Assembly (NCBI RefSeq): GCF_012349115.1
Contig: NZ_PQIG01000001.1
Span: 124,001 to 188,000 of the forward strand
From: Rhizobium ruizarguesonis
GTDB lineage: Bacteria > Pseudomonadota > Alphaproteobacteria > Rhizobiales > Rhizobiaceae
Length of the DNA: 64,000 nt
Direction of reading: 5' to 3'
Shown: positions 18,871 through 28,502 of the stretch, piece after piece
Numbering within the stretch: position 1 is the first letter of the stretch
How the letters are laid out: each line of letters opens with the position of its first letter
The notes under the pieces: generated by a model
What the model was told of the DNA's origin: nothing
The model's database searches: none
Seen by the model: only the letters and a program-made list of their open reading frames with translations
Translations under genes and position numbers: made by a program

Positions 18871-20841
18871 TCAGCTGGCCCGGCGCTTCCGCATCATCAG
18901 CATCAAGAACGGTGCTCCGATGAGTGCGGAAACAAGACCGGCCGGGATCTGGTAGGGTGATACGATCGTGCGGCCGACGAAGTCAGCCGCGACCATGAGC
19001 CCCCCTCCGATCAGAGCGGCGCCAACCATTTGCGGCAGCGCGCGCACCAATCCCGCCTCCCGCGCAAGGTGAGGTCCCATGAGGCCGATGAATGACAATG
19101 GGCCAACCGTGAGCGTCGCGGCAGCCGTCAACAATCCCGCGAGGCCAAAAAGCGCAAATCGCGATTTCGCCAAGGGTATACCGACCGCCGCCGAAGGCGA
19201 CGGCCCAAGGGGAAGTATGTCAAGCCAGCGGCGAACGGCGAGCGAGACGGCAATCAGCACGGCGCCGAGCGCCACCTCCATTGCGGCGGTCGACCCGTCG
19301 ATAAGATAGGTGGACCCGCTCATCCATCGCATCAGCAGGACTGCTCTCGGATCTCCCGTCGAGCTCAACACGCCGACGACGGCATCGACCATCGCGCTTA
19401 AGGCAATGCCCGCAAGCAGGACGCGCTCAGGCGCGAACGCGGATCGCCGGGAGCTGACGAAGATGACAACAAGCACACTGATCGCACCGGTCACGGCAAA
19501 TGCAAATTGACCGGGAAACCCTGGAGCGACGGCAAACAGGGCAATCGCAACACCGAAGGTCGCGCCGGCACTGATTCCCAGAACTTCGGGACTTGCCATT
19601 TCGTTTCCGGTCAGCCGTTGAAGGATGGAGCCCGCGACAGCAAGCATCGCGCCCGATGCCAGGGCGGCGAGGATTTTAGGTATCCTGATCGCAAGGACAT
19701 CGACCGAAAATTCGCCGGAGGCAAAAGCCCAGCCGCCATTGACGTCACGTCCGAGAAAAACGCTGACCATCAACAGCACGAGCAGTCCGGCGGCCGTGAT
19801 GATGACCGGTGCGCTTCCATCCCATCGACGTGGCCGTCTGAACGCCGGCGATTGCTGTAGTCTATGACGGATCTTCAGCCGCGGCAGGAGCGCGAGAAGC
19901 AGCGGCGAACCGAAGATGGCCGTCACCGCCCCCGTCGGCAAGAAATCACCAAGCCCGCCGGCGACGAGTTGCAGGATGGAGTCGGCAAAAAGGAGCAGCC
20001 CGGCGCCGATCAGGGGGGACCAGAAGATCAGCTGCGCGGGACGCCGTGCTCCGGACAATCGTGTAATCGTCGGCGCGACCAGTCCAATGAAACCAATGAC
20101 CCCAACGGCGCTCGTGACAAATGCAGCAAGCGCAACGGCAAGGGCGACGACAACGAAACGCAGACGGACCAATCTGACGCCGAGTGCTGTGGAACTGCTC
20201 TCGCCAAGATCGAGAAGCGAAAGCGGCCTGATCACGAAAGCGCAGACGATGGCGGCGGCAACCAACTTCCAAAGAAGCGATAAGGGAATGACCCAGCTTT
20301 GTTGTGCCAGCGAGCCGGCGCCCCAGATGAACAGGCTCGACAGGTAGCGCTGGTTCAAATAGGTCAGGATGGCAGCGAGGCCGCCGCACCATAGACTGAG
20401 AACCAGCCCCGACAGAACAAGCGAATAAGGCGAAAAACCGCGGCGCGCCCCAAGGCTGACGACGATTGCAGCCGCGGTCGCGCTGCCGATCAGAGCGACA
20501 AGATCACGGCCAGCGCCTAGCAAGTCCGGAAGAAACAGAGATGTTACCACTAGCGCCAGGTTTGCTCCGGCCGATACGCCGAGGGTTGTCGGATCGGCCA
20601 GCGGATTTCGCAAAACTTGCTGAAACAGCGCACCGGACAGGGCAAGCGCGGCTCCGGCAATCAGCGCCGTCGCAAGACGGGGAAGCGTCGAATAGGTGAA
20701 CACCATTCGCGTGACATCGTAATCCGGTCGAGCCATTTCTGACAGCGCAGGAGCGGCAAGAAACCACGATGCCACGCCTCCACCGCACATCAGGAGGAGG
20801 AAGACAATTGCTGGCCCGATATTGTCGCGGCGGGATACCAT
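18871..20841 (-). CDS. fhuB: Ferric-hydroxamate ABC transporter permease FhuB
   Basis: 656-residue inner-membrane permease in which two FecCD-type halves are fused, as in enterobacterial FhuB (about 660 residues). Each half has about ten hydrophobic segments and the coupling-loop pattern: first RNPLADPTTLGVSAGANLAL with GFIGLVAPTITRL, then TGNEMASPEVLGISAGATFG with FIGLMGPHLAREAG. ATG 20841 overlaps the fhuD stop codon (TGATG) and follows GGAGAAGGA, so translation is coupled. It moves ferric siderophores delivered by FhuD across the membrane using FhuC. Confidence 0.93.
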   Translation of the reverse strand: MVSRRDNIGPAIVFLLLMCGGGVASWFLAAPALSEMARPDYDVTRMVFTYSTLPRLATALIAGAALALSGALFQQVLRNPLADPTTLGVSAGANLALVVTSLFLPDLLGAGRDLVALIGSATAAAIVVSLGARRGFSPYSLVLSGLVLSLWCGGLAAILTYLNQRYLSSLFIWGAGSLAQQSWVIPLSLLWKLVAAAIVCAFVIRPLSLLDLGESSSTALGVRLVRLRFVVVALAVALAAFVTSAVGVIGFIGLVAPTITRLSGARRPAQLIFWSPLIGAGLLLFADSILQLVAGGLGDFLPTGAVTAIFGSPLLLALLPRLKIRHRLQQSPAFRRPRRWDGSAPVIITAAGLLVLLMVSVFLGRDVNGGWAFASGEFSVDVLAIRIPKILAALASGAMLAVAGSILQRLTGNEMASPEVLGISAGATFGVAIALFAVAPGFPGQFAFAVTGAISVLVVIFVSSRRSAFAPERVLLAGIALSAMVDAVVGVLSSTGDPRAVLLMRWMSGSTYLIDGSTAAMEVALGAVLIAVSLAVRRWLDILPLGPSPSAAVGIPLAKSRFALFGLAGLLTAAATLTVGPLSFIGLMGPHLAREAGLVRALPQMVGAALIGGGLMVAADFVGRTIVSPYQIPAGLVSALIGAPFLMLMMRKRRAS

Positions 20842-21719
20842 CAAGCGTCCTTCTCCAGAAGATCTGTCAGAAGGCCTGCGAAACGCACGGCCTCGTTCAC
20901 CATCCCGAACATCAGGGCTGGCGGCAGAATCGACAGATGGCCTGGACGCGCAAACGAAAGCCTGTTCCACAGCGGGCTCTGAGCGAGTTTCGCAAGAACG
21001 TCCGGAGGAATCGGGTCAAAGGCGATCAGACGCGCGTCCGGATCAGTGACCTTGGAGAGATCTTCAATCCCGATCGTTTCAAAGCCCCAATAATTCGACT
21101 CTCTGGTCCAGGCGTTCCGGACACCGATGCGCTCAAGCACATTGTGGAACAGTCCAGGACTCGAGTAGATGCGGGCATGGCGGGCATCCATGAAGTTCAC
21201 CAGGGCGACCGGCGGCAGGTTCTTGCCCACCAGGCGACTGCGGCATTGCGCAAAGAAGGCGTCGGCTCGCGCAAGGAACTGCTCTGCTTCATTCTCACGG
21301 CCAAGCTCAACGGCCAATTTACGCGTCGCCGCGATGGCAGCGGGAAGAATAGGTCCGATGCCCGGCGTAAAGATTTCCAGCCGAACGACTTTCGCCACCG
21401 ACTGTAGTTTGGGCAACAGCTCATCCAGGTAAGGTGTGGTCAAGATAATGTCGGGCTTCAGCGTGACGAGAATTTCAAAATTGACCTCGAACGAACTGCC
21501 GATATCGACAACGGATTTTGGCATCGGCGGTTCGACAACCCATCTGTCCCAATCGGCGAGGTCCGAGATCCCGACCGGAGGCAATCCGAGGGATAAAAGA
21601 GTGGACGCAAGACCGTAGTCGAGGCTGACGATCCTTGGGCCCATCGACTGTGCAAACAGCGGAGCTGGAACGACCGAGGCAGCCGCGAATTGCAAAAAGG
21701 AGCGTCGCGAAATCCCCAT
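20841..21719 (-). CDS. fhuD: Ferric-hydroxamate binding protein FhuD
   Basis: 292-residue periplasmic binding protein with a twin-arginine-type leader (MGISRRSFLQFAAASVV). FhuD-like segments are RIVSLDYGLASTLLSLGLPP, DWDRWVVEPPMPKSVVDIG, NFEILVTLKPDIIL and NAWTRESNYWGFETIGIEDL, the last matching the NAWQGETNFWG region of E. coli FhuD. It carries hydroxamate siderophores from the outer-membrane receptor to FhuB. I chose ATG 21719, 13 bases after the fhuC stop, because the Tat-like leader starts there. ATG 21749 is in frame and would add ten residues and overlap fhuC. Confidence 0.9.
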   Translation of the reverse strand: MGISRRSFLQFAAASVVPAPLFAQSMGPRIVSLDYGLASTLLSLGLPPVGISDLADWDRWVVEPPMPKSVVDIGSSFEVNFEILVTLKPDIILTTPYLDELLPKLQSVAKVVRLEIFTPGIGPILPAAIAATRKLAVELGRENEAEQFLARADAFFAQCRSRLVGKNLPPVALVNFMDARHARIYSSPGLFHNVLERIGVRNAWTRESNYWGFETIGIEDLSKVTDPDARLIAFDPIPPDVLAKLAQSPLWNRLSFARPGHLSILPPALMFGMVNEAVRFAGLLTDLLEKDA

Positions 21720-21732
21720 TGAACGCTCAGCC

Positions 21733-22545
21733 TCAGCAAACATAGGCAAGCGGATAGGGCAGGTTGGGCGCGGAGATCACATCCATGTCGATCCCATAGA
21801 TCTCTTGCAGCGTATTCGGCGCGAGGATCGCGCTCGGTGTTCCGCTGGCAACCACGCGACCACGTTTCAAGGCATGAATCCGATCGCAGAAGCGAGCGGC
21901 CATGTTGATATCGTGGAGAACGATGACGACACTCCTTCCACCCTCATGCGCCAAGCGTCGCACAAGTGAGAGCACCTCGATCTGATGAGCAACATCGAGT
22001 GCCGCCGTCGGTTCGTCGAGCAACAGGCAGCGAGCATCCTGAGCGATCAGCATCGCGATCCAGGCACGCTGCCGCTCACCGCCCGATAGTGTTCCCATGA
22101 TACGGTCGGCGAACGTCTCGATATGCGTTGCTCGAAGAGCTTCCACGACTTTGGCTTCATCGTTCTTGGTGAAGCGGCCGAGCGCTCCGTGCCACGGATA
22201 GCGACCGCATCCCACAAGCTCGCGGACCGTCATTTCCGATCCGGTCGTGACATCCTGGGGCAGATATGCGACCGAACGAGCGAAGACGCGTTCGCTATAC
22301 ATCCTAAGATCCCGGTTCCCGTAAGAAATCGATCCAGCGGTCGGCACAAGCTGGCGAGCCAACATCTTGAGAAGACTGGATTTACCGGAGCCGTTGTGGC
22401 CGACCAGTGCCACAACCTCTCCTGCGGGAAATTTAAGACTTACGTCGCGGAGAATCTCGTTCCCCTCTATCGAAAGATCTATATTTTCGGCGACGAAAGT
22501 TTCGGCCGTGGGAGGCGGATCTTGCGTCGGGGGGAGTGTAGCCAC
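21733..22545 (-). CDS. fhuC: Ferric-siderophore ABC transporter ATPase FhuC
   Basis: 270-residue ATPase with Walker A GHNGSGKSS at residues 49-57, the FecE/FhuC-type VAYLPQD Q-loop, signature LSGGERQRAWIAMLIAQD, Walker B CLLLDEPTAALD and switch histidine VLHDINMAARF. YPWHGALGRF is typical of ferric-hydroxamate ATPases. The first ATG in the open frame is internal to the fold. I chose GTG 22545 because AAGGA lies just upstream and the protein then begins at normal family length. A TGA-N9-TCA element sits about 40 bases before this start, consistent with iron control of the fhuCDB operon. Confidence 0.92.
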   Translation of the reverse strand: MATLPPTQDPPPTAETFVAENIDLSIEGNEILRDVSLKFPAGEVVALVGHNGSGKSSLLKMLARQLVPTAGSISYGNRDLRMYSERVFARSVAYLPQDVTTGSEMTVRELVGCGRYPWHGALGRFTKNDEAKVVEALRATHIETFADRIMGTLSGGERQRAWIAMLIAQDARCLLLDEPTAALDVAHQIEVLSLVRRLAHEGGRSVVIVLHDINMAARFCDRIHALKRGRVVASGTPSAILAPNTLQEIYGIDMDVISAPNLPYPLAYVC

Positions 22546-22586
22546 GTGACATCCTTTAACCGGGTGATAGGGGTCGGTACTAAAGA

Positions 22587-22601
22587 TGAGACTGTCAATC
22601 A
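22587..22601. promoter_or_regulatory. IRO-type element upstream of fhuC (candidate RirA operator)
   Basis: Reading leftward the sequence is TGA-TTGACAGTC-TCA, a perfect match to the TGA-N9-TCA consensus I recall for the rhizobial iron-responsive operator bound by RirA. It lies about 40 bases upstream of the proposed GTG start of fhuC. A six-base specification can arise by chance, but its position before an iron-uptake operon supports function. Confidence 0.5.
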
Positions 22602-23236
22602 AGTATTTTCGCTATTCCCGGCCTAGGTACTCGTCATCCTTATGCTGGTGGCACGCCTTTCGGCCATCTGGTCAGTTTGATTTTCCAAGCGCGATCGGTC
22701 GCTCAGTCGGCACCGTCTGAGTCGTAAGATGTCCGCCAACCCCTTTGGACGCCGGGCAATTCTAGCTCGTCTGGCACAGTCGTTCGAAGTGTTGTTAGGA
22801 AGAAGTTGGGAGCTCCCAACTGAAGGGGCGCGGTCGGCAGACGCAGCCGAATTCCTGACCTCTCACGCTCGCAATGGGCAGCCGAAGCGTGACGGCGCCT
22901 GTGGGATTGCTTCGGCTTGGTATTCAGAAGGATCTATCTTTGTTGTCGTCAAATGTGATCCACCCGATCAAGGTGCGGCAGAATGAGATGATCAAGGGTA
23001 GTCGCTATGGCGACGGTTACCGTGACATGGTTGAATGCAACAAACGGTTGGCTTCATCCGGTCCGACGACGGCGGTGAAGCTATGTTCACAACCGAGGTG
23101 GAGCGGCCTAGGATGCACGGTCTGATGGGTGGCCAGAAGATCCTTGCGAGCAGGTAAAGGATCGCACCCGCGCTGACCCTTGAGCGGGCAGGCCGTCTTA
23201 AGGTCGAAAGGAGATGAAGATGACTGGGAGCAAGTC
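22602..23236. other. Gap upstream of fhuC with no convincing gene
   Basis: About 630 bases. It should hold the fhuC promoter at its left end and that of the DUF2277 gene at its right. Open stretches near 22729 and 22874 have neither family resemblance nor a clear ribosome site. I see no hairpins or repeats of note. Confidence 0.45.
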
Positions 23237-23503
23237 ATGTGCCGAAACATAAAGACGCTGTTCAATTTCGATCCGCCGGCGACTGATCAGGAAATCCATG
23301 ATGCCGCACTGCAATTCGTACGAAAGCTGAGTGGAACGACCAAACCCTCGAAACGCAATGAGGCAGCGTTCGAACACGCAATCGTTTCGATCGCGGCATG
23401 CGCGCGCGAATTGCTCGATTCGCTCGAGACTTCACATCCGCCGCACAACCGCGAGGAAGAAGCGGCAAAAGCGCGTGCGAAAAACCTGACCAGGTTCGCA
23501 TGA
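23237..23503 (+). CDS. DUF2277 family protein
   Basis: 88-residue small cytoplasmic protein. It opens with MCRNIKTLFNFDPPAT, then AALQFVRKLSGTTKPS, and closes with PHNREEEAAKARAKNLTRF. These are the conserved blocks of DUF2277, a family of unknown function often found alone in alphaproteobacteria and actinobacteria. GGGAG lies about six bases before ATG 23237. It stands alone between the iron region and the polysaccharide locus, so context does not suggest a role. Confidence 0.88.
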   Translation: MCRNIKTLFNFDPPATDQEIHDAALQFVRKLSGTTKPSKRNEAAFEHAIVSIAACARELLDSLETSHPPHNREEEAAKARAKNLTRFA

Positions 23504-24040
23504 TTTTGTAGGGGGTCGTGTCACCGCTTCGCTCGCTTTAGATAGGTGAGGCGCATCGAGGAGCGTAGACCCGTTCGGCCGCCGGCAAGATTCGGATTTA
23601 CGCGCTTACCGTCAATTCGGTGTTGCCGCGTTCTTGCGGCTTTACCGGCCGACTGCCGGCATCAAGGCCGGCTGGTCTGCGCAAGGAGGATAGACCACTC
23701 AGCCGATTGAGGGGTTCACCGCCTCGTAGATGACCCACTTGCGCCAAAGATCGGCGAGGAGAAACTGAACGCCTGCTTCAGGAAAGGGTGCCCACCGCAG
23801 TTCGAAGGTAATCTCGCGGAGCCATCGGACATGGACTATCCGTGTAAGAACGCGACAAGCGATATCGGCATCTGGACCGCGAAAAAATCCATTGCCGCTC
23901 TGATAATCATCACCCACACGGTTATCAGGAAAATTAATGCTGCAACCCTAATTTCTACTGGTTGCATTATTTGCTCCCCCCAGCATATGCGTCCCCCCCG
24001 AGACAAAACCTTATTATCCCTCGCGCAAATTCGCTGTGCG
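23504..24040. other. Gap before the polysaccharide locus
   Basis: About 540 bases. It contains GC-rich inverted sequence near 23636-23676 (GCCGGC-containing half-sites) and a weak leftward open frame, listed separately. The right end is AT-rich. No family-level match is visible. Confidence 0.4.
23699..23917 (-). CDS. Small hypothetical protein, uncertain
   Basis: 72-codon leftward frame beginning at a GTG. The second half (RWLREITFELRWAPFPEAGV, then LADLWRKWVIYEAVNPS) has protein-like composition, rich in Trp and hydrophobics, unlike a random frame. I recognise no family and see no strong ribosome site. It could be a fragment of a longer lost gene. Confidence 0.3.
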   Translation of the reverse strand: MGDDYQSGNGFFRGPDADIACRVLTRIVHVRWLREITFELRWAPFPEAGVQFLLADLWRKWVIYEAVNPSIG

Positions 24041-25105
24041 CTAGGGATGGTGTGCGACTGAGGAGAGCGTGGGCGCGTGCAGCGCCGAAGTTTTGGCTCT
24101 CTCAAAACTGATATCGCTTTGACCGATCAAGTCGCCCGACAAAGCCCTGTTGCTGCGTTCGAGATAATGCCCATCAAGGAAGGAGCGGTAGGCGTCCGCA
24201 ATACCCTCCTTCAGACCTATCTTAGGAGACCAGCCGAGAGTGCGAAGCTTGTCGACGCTCAAGAGTTTACGTGGCGTGCCATCTGGCTTGGTGAGGTCGC
24301 GCGTGATCGTGCCTTCGAAACCAACGACCTTGGAGACGAGGTATGCCAAATCCAGGATGGTAATGTCTTCGCCCGAACCTACGTTCACATGACTTTCGGC
24401 GGAATAGGTCTTCATGAGATGGAGGCAGGCGTCGGCGCAATCGTCAACATGCAGGAATTCGCGTCGCGGCGAGCCAGTCCCCCAGATGCATATCTCTTGC
24501 TGCTGGTTGATCTTGGCCTCATGCGCCTTGCGTATGAGCGCCGGCATGACATGGCTCGACCCGAGGTCAAAATTATCCCCTGGACCATAAAGATTGGTAG
24601 GCATGGCCGAGATGAAATCTCTGCCGTGCTGTTTGCGATAAGCATGGCAGAGCTTTAATCCGGCAATTTTGGCGATCGCATACCATTCATTCGTGGGCTC
24701 AAGCGATCCAGTCAGAAGTGAGTCCTCAACGATCGGCTGATCGGCGAATTTCGGATAGATACAGGACGAGCCCAGAAACATCAGTTTTTCGACGTGAGCT
24801 CTATGGGCTGCGTGGATGACGTTCGCTTGGAGAATCAAGTTGTCGTACAGGAAGTCGGCCGGATAGCTAGCGTTCGCCAGAATACCACCGACCCTTGCAG
24901 CAGCCAGGAAGACAGCGTCGGGACGATTCTTACTCATCCAGGCCTCCACCTCGTCCTGCCGTCTGAGATCGACTTCGGCGCGGGTTGCCGTCAATATCTC
25001 GCAGCCCTCGGAAGCGAGACGCCGCACGATCGCAGAGCCCACCATGCCGCGGTGGCCCGCGACATAGACCCTTTTTCCGACAAGGCTGTAGATCACGTCA
25101 GGCAT
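24041..25105 (-). CDS. fcl: GDP-L-fucose synthase
   Basis: 354-residue SDR-type epimerase/reductase making GDP-L-fucose from GDP-4-keto-6-deoxymannose. The NADP site is [17 protein letters not shown] near residues 12-28. [15 protein letters not shown] and the catalytic YAIAK follow, with [14 protein letters not shown] later, all characteristic of WcaG/Fcl. About 40 residues beyond the usual end (from [10 protein letters not shown]) form an extra tail of unknown role. ATG 25105 overlaps the end of gmd, so the two enzymes are translationally coupled. Product is probably a fucose precursor for the surface polysaccharide encoded to the right. Confidence 0.93.
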   Translation of the reverse strand: MPDVIYSLVGKRVYVAGHRGMVGSAIVRRLASEGCEILTATRAEVDLRRQDEVEAWMSKNRPDAVFLAAARVGGILANASYPADFLYDNLILQANVIHAAHRAHVEKLMFLGSSCIYPKFADQPIVEDSLLTGSLEPTNEWYAIAKIAGLKLCHAYRKQHGRDFISAMPTNLYGPGDNFDLGSSHVMPALIRKAHEAKINQQQEICIWGTGSPRREFLHVDDCADACLHLMKTYSAESHVNVGSGEDITILDLAYLVSKVVGFEGTITRDLTKPDGTPRKLLSVDKLRTLGWSPKIGLKEGIADAYRSFLDGHYLERSNRALSGDLIGQSDISFERAKTSALHAPTLSSVAHHP

Positions 25106-26201
25106 GGGCAAATCCTTTGGTTACACCGACCGACGGAACATTGCGTGCCATGATTTTCAGATCCTCGCGAACCATCTCCGCAACCAGCTGATCAAGATTG
25201 GTCTCATGTTTCCAGCCAAGCTTCGTATGCGCCTTCGTCGGATCGCCAATCAGAAGATCAACTTCAGTCGGACGGAAGTAGGCTGGATCGACCTCCACCA
25301 CACACTGACCGGATGTCTTATCGTATCCCTTTTCCTCAACCCCGTTCCCACGCCAATCAATCGGCATGCCCACCTGGGCAAAGGCCTTGTCGACAAAGGA
25401 ACGAACCGAGTGCGTTTCGCCGGTCGCAAGAACATAGTCCTCCGGTTCGTCCTGTTGCAGCATCAGCCACATGCCGCGGACATATTCTCGTGCATGACCC
25501 CAGTCGCGCTTGGCATCCAAATTGCCGAGATAGAGCCTTTCCTGCAGCCCAAGATGGATCGCAGCCGCTGCCCGGGTGATTTTACGCGTCACGAATGTTT
25601 CGCCACGGATCGGGCTTTCATGATTGAACAAGATGCCGTTCGAGGCGTGCATGCCATATGCCTCGCGGTAATTGACCACTATCCAATAGGCATAGAGCTT
25701 GGCCGCCGCGTAGGGTGATCGAGGGTAGAACGGCGTCGTTTCGCTCTGCGGGACTTCCTGGACTTTGCCGTAGAGCTCTGAAGTGGACGCTTGATAGAAG
25801 CGGGTCTTCCTGGTCAGCCCCAGGAGGCGAATTGCTTCAAGTAGCCGAAGGGTGCCAGTTCCATCTGCGTTGGCTGTATACTCCGGCGTCTCGAAAGAGA
25901 CTTGAACGTGGCTCTGTGCCGCGAGATTATAGATCTCGTCCGGCTGGGTTTCCTGAACGACACGGATGAGATTCGTTGAATCAGTCATGTCCCCGTAATG
26001 CAAAATAAAGCGAGGATTCTCGACATGAGGATCCTCGTAGAGATGCTCGATGCGGCTGGTGTTGAAGGACGATGAACGTCGCTTGAGGCCATGAACAATA
26101 TAGCCCTTCTCCAGGAGCATTTCGGCCAGATACGCACCGTCCTGACCTGTTATACCCGTGATCAGCGCGACTTTTCGGTTCTTTGTCATTCCCGCATCCA
26201 T
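25098..26201 (-). CDS. gmd: GDP-mannose 4,6-dehydratase
   Basis: 367-residue extended SDR enzyme converting GDP-mannose to GDP-4-keto-6-deoxy-D-mannose. It has the NADP site [16 protein letters not shown] at the N-terminus, then [25 protein letters not shown], the catalytic STSELYG and YAAAK, and [18 protein letters not shown], a near-diagnostic stretch of Gmd. GGAGGG just upstream of 26201 fixes the start. It is followed directly by fcl in an overlapping arrangement and preceded by the co-polymerase gene across about 100 bases, so it may share the leftward transcript or have its own promoter there. Confidence 0.95.
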   Translation of the reverse strand: MDAGMTKNRKVALITGITGQDGAYLAEMLLEKGYIVHGLKRRSSSFNTSRIEHLYEDPHVENPRFILHYGDMTDSTNLIRVVQETQPDEIYNLAAQSHVQVSFETPEYTANADGTGTLRLLEAIRLLGLTRKTRFYQASTSELYGKVQEVPQSETTPFYPRSPYAAAKLYAYWIVVNYREAYGMHASNGILFNHESPIRGETFVTRKITRAAAAIHLGLQERLYLGNLDAKRDWGHAREYVRGMWLMLQQDEPEDYVLATGETHSVRSFVDKAFAQVGMPIDWRGNGVEEKGYDKTSGQCVVEVDPAYFRPTEVDLLIGDPTKAHTKLGWKHETNLDQLVAEMVREDLKIMARNVPSVGVTKGFAHA

Positions 26202-26300
26202 GATTGCCCTCCAACTCGATTACTAATGCAGAAGCAGATTATGCTGTGTAGTTCGTACAATTTCGTAAGAGTGAGCGATCGCGCCCTATGTGAGAAGTAG

Positions 26301-28502
26301 TCACGATTTTAAGCTGTAGTATTTCATCAGGGATTTCGAAAACAGTTCCGAGTCAGTGAAATTATACAGCGCGTGCAATTTGGGATTTACATTGTTGATC
26401 GCAACAACAATTTCAGAATTTCGCGAGCCTTTCATTTGCTGCAGGCTGAACTCGACCGCGCGGCGGCTCGTCTTTCCCCATCTGACAACCGCCAGTGTTC
26501 TTTCCGCCAGGGCAGTCAAATGCACGGTATCTGTCGAGGCGAGCACAGGCGCGCTGTCGAAGATGACAATCTGGCCGGCCGCGCCCGCCATCTCGATGAT
26601 TTCTGCCAGGCCGTTCGAACGGGTGCGCCGCTGGAGACTGAATCTTCCAGATGGAATGAAGTCGATACCGCTTGGATGGCGGTAGACGATGTCGCGGATA
26701 TCGGCCTGACCATTCAGGAACTCGTTCAGTCCGTACATTAACCCCGACCTGAAAAACGAATCGAGTTTTCCCCGCCGAAGGTCGCCATCGACCAGCAGCA
26801 CCGGAATTGCGGCGGCGGCAAGTTCGATAGCCAGCGATCTCGCGACAAGCGACTTGCCTTCCCCGCTGTGGGCTGAGGTAACGACGATACTGTTCGGTAA
26901 CTTGCCGCCATTGGACTGCTTGAGTGAAAGAATCACGGTACGGATTGCTTCGTCAAACATCGGGACTGGCATATGTTCGAACATCGTTTTCGAATTTTCC
27001 CACCGCGCCAGACGCGGGATAAGTCCAGCCGGGATCGTGCGCATCATTGCAGCCATTTGGTCGAAACTCCGGACTGTCCGGTCCGACATTTCGATGACGA
27101 AAACAGCCGTTACGGCTCCCGAGATTGCAGCCAGGAGGGCACTCACCAGATAGAAAAGCCGTCCACGTCCCTGTGACGCGATCGGCACTGAAGCCGGTGA
27201 TAGAACTTCCAATTCCGCCCCTGGCAGCATGGCCTTCGCGGCGAGGTCACGGCGCTGATCCTCGAGCTTGTCGAGTGCCGTTTGTTCCTTGTCGGCGATA
27301 TGTTGCAGTCGCGTCAATTCCGTCTGCACCATGGCATCGCGTGTGCGTTTTTCATGCGCTTCAGCCAGGATGGATTGTATTGACATAGCTTCGTGATCAA
27401 GTGCGGCGAGCTTGGCTCGCATTGTTTGGAGATATTGCTTGGTCGCAAGGTTGAGATCGGCACGGGATTCCTGGATCTTCCCACGTAAATCCACCACGGC
27501 CTCGGCATTGCCGTCATATGTCTGAAGAAGGCGGGCGAGATCTTGCTCCTGTGCGCGAAGATCGCGTTGCTTTGTGGCAATGTTGTCGGGGACGGCGATA
27601 TTCTCGGCAGCGACCGAAGCATTATCCGTTGCTTCCAGCGTGGATATCGTCGCCTTAACCTCAAGCCGGCTTTCTTCGATTTTCCCTTCGCGGCCAGTGA
27701 CTTCTATGATTGACTTGATCCGTTCATCCTGAGCGTCCTCTTTCGAGACGACGTCCATCGATTCTTGATAGTTGCGGGCAGCGGCGCGAGCAATATCCGC
27801 GCGAGCCTGCTGTTCGGTGATGCGCTGTCGGATCCATTTTTGCGCTAAATCCAGGCGGCCACCGAGATTGTCCTTCCGTTCATCGAGGTAGATGCTGATG
27901 ATCCGGTTCGGGACCGCGGCTGCGAGTTCAGGATCATTCGAAGTGAAGCTGATCTGGATAACGTCACTCTTGTCTTCGTGCCACACGCCGAGCGCCCTGA
28001 AATATTCCGGGATGATGGCGTCGATGTTGTCGCGTACAGGCGAGGTGCGTTTTTCCGTGTCGAACAGGGCGCGCAACTTTGCCCGGATACTGTCAATGAA
28101 CGAGATCTCGCGCAGCGCTGGATTGAATTCCGGCCGCACGTTGAACCGCAGTTCGTGGACGACTCGCTCTGCGATGCTTCTGGATAGAAGCCGCTCGGTC
28201 TCCGATTTCGCGTCAAGTAGATCACTGTGGCTATCGTCGGCTCCAAGTGATGTTGCGAGAGGCTGGTGGATAATCAATCGGGCCCAGGCCTGATAGGCGG
28301 GCTTCAACCCAGAGATAATGATCACCGTGGGCGCCATCAGAAGCGCGGTTATCGCGATGATCATGATCATTCTTCGCCGGACGAGACGGAAGGCGGATGC
28401 GAGATCAAAGTTGTCCGCCTTGGTCTCCACCTGAAAGCGAGGATCGTAGCGCATCTGTGAGATCGGAAGGTTGCGGTCCGGCGGAACAGTGGAAATCGTC
28501 AT
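26301..28502 (-). CDS. Polysaccharide co-polymerase with BY-kinase domain (Wzz/ExoP/GumC type)
   Basis: 733-residue inner-membrane protein controlling polymer length and export. An N-terminal helix (RRRMIMIIAITALLMAPTVI, about residue 42) and a second near residue 450 flank a long periplasmic coiled-coil region rich in Glu, Arg and Gln. The cytoplasmic tyrosine-autokinase domain has Walker A SAHSGEGKS (543-551), Walker A' VDGDLRRGK (about 570-580) and Walker B VIFDSAP (about 645). The tail carries three tyrosines (YNFTDSELF, then KYY), fewer than in typical tyrosine-cluster kinases. It overlaps the preceding glycosyltransferase gene by four bases. It probably works with the ExoF-like, Wzy-like and Wzx-like proteins of this locus. 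Confidence 0.92.
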   Translation of the reverse strand: MTISTVPPDRNLPISQMRYDPRFQVETKADNFDLASAFRLVRRRMIMIIAITALLMAPTVIIISGLKPAYQAWARLIIHQPLATSLGADDSHSDLLDAKSETERLLSRSIAERVVHELRFNVRPEFNPALREISFIDSIRAKLRALFDTEKRTSPVRDNIDAIIPEYFRALGVWHEDKSDVIQISFTSNDPELAAAVPNRIISIYLDERKDNLGGRLDLAQKWIRQRITEQQARADIARAAARNYQESMDVVSKEDAQDERIKSIIEVTGREGKIEESRLEVKATISTLEATDNASVAAENIAVPDNIATKQRDLRAQEQDLARLLQTYDGNAEAVVDLRGKIQESRADLNLATKQYLQTMRAKLAALDHEAMSIQSILAEAHEKRTRDAMVQTELTRLQHIADKEQTALDKLEDQRRDLAAKAMLPGAELEVLSPASVPIASQGRGRLFYLVSALLAAISGAVTAVFVIEMSDRTVRSFDQMAAMMRTIPAGLIPRLARWENSKTMFEHMPVPMFDEAIRTVILSLKQSNGGKLPNSIVVTSAHSGEGKSLVARSLAIELAAAAIPVLLVDGDLRRGKLDSFFRSGLMYGLNEFLNGQADIRDIVYRHPSGIDFIPSGRFSLQRRTRSNGLAEIIEMAGAAGQIVIFDSAPVLASTDTVHLTALAERTLAVVRWGKTSRRAVEFSLQQMKGSRNSEIVVAINNVNPKLHALYNFTDSELFSKSLMKYYSLKS

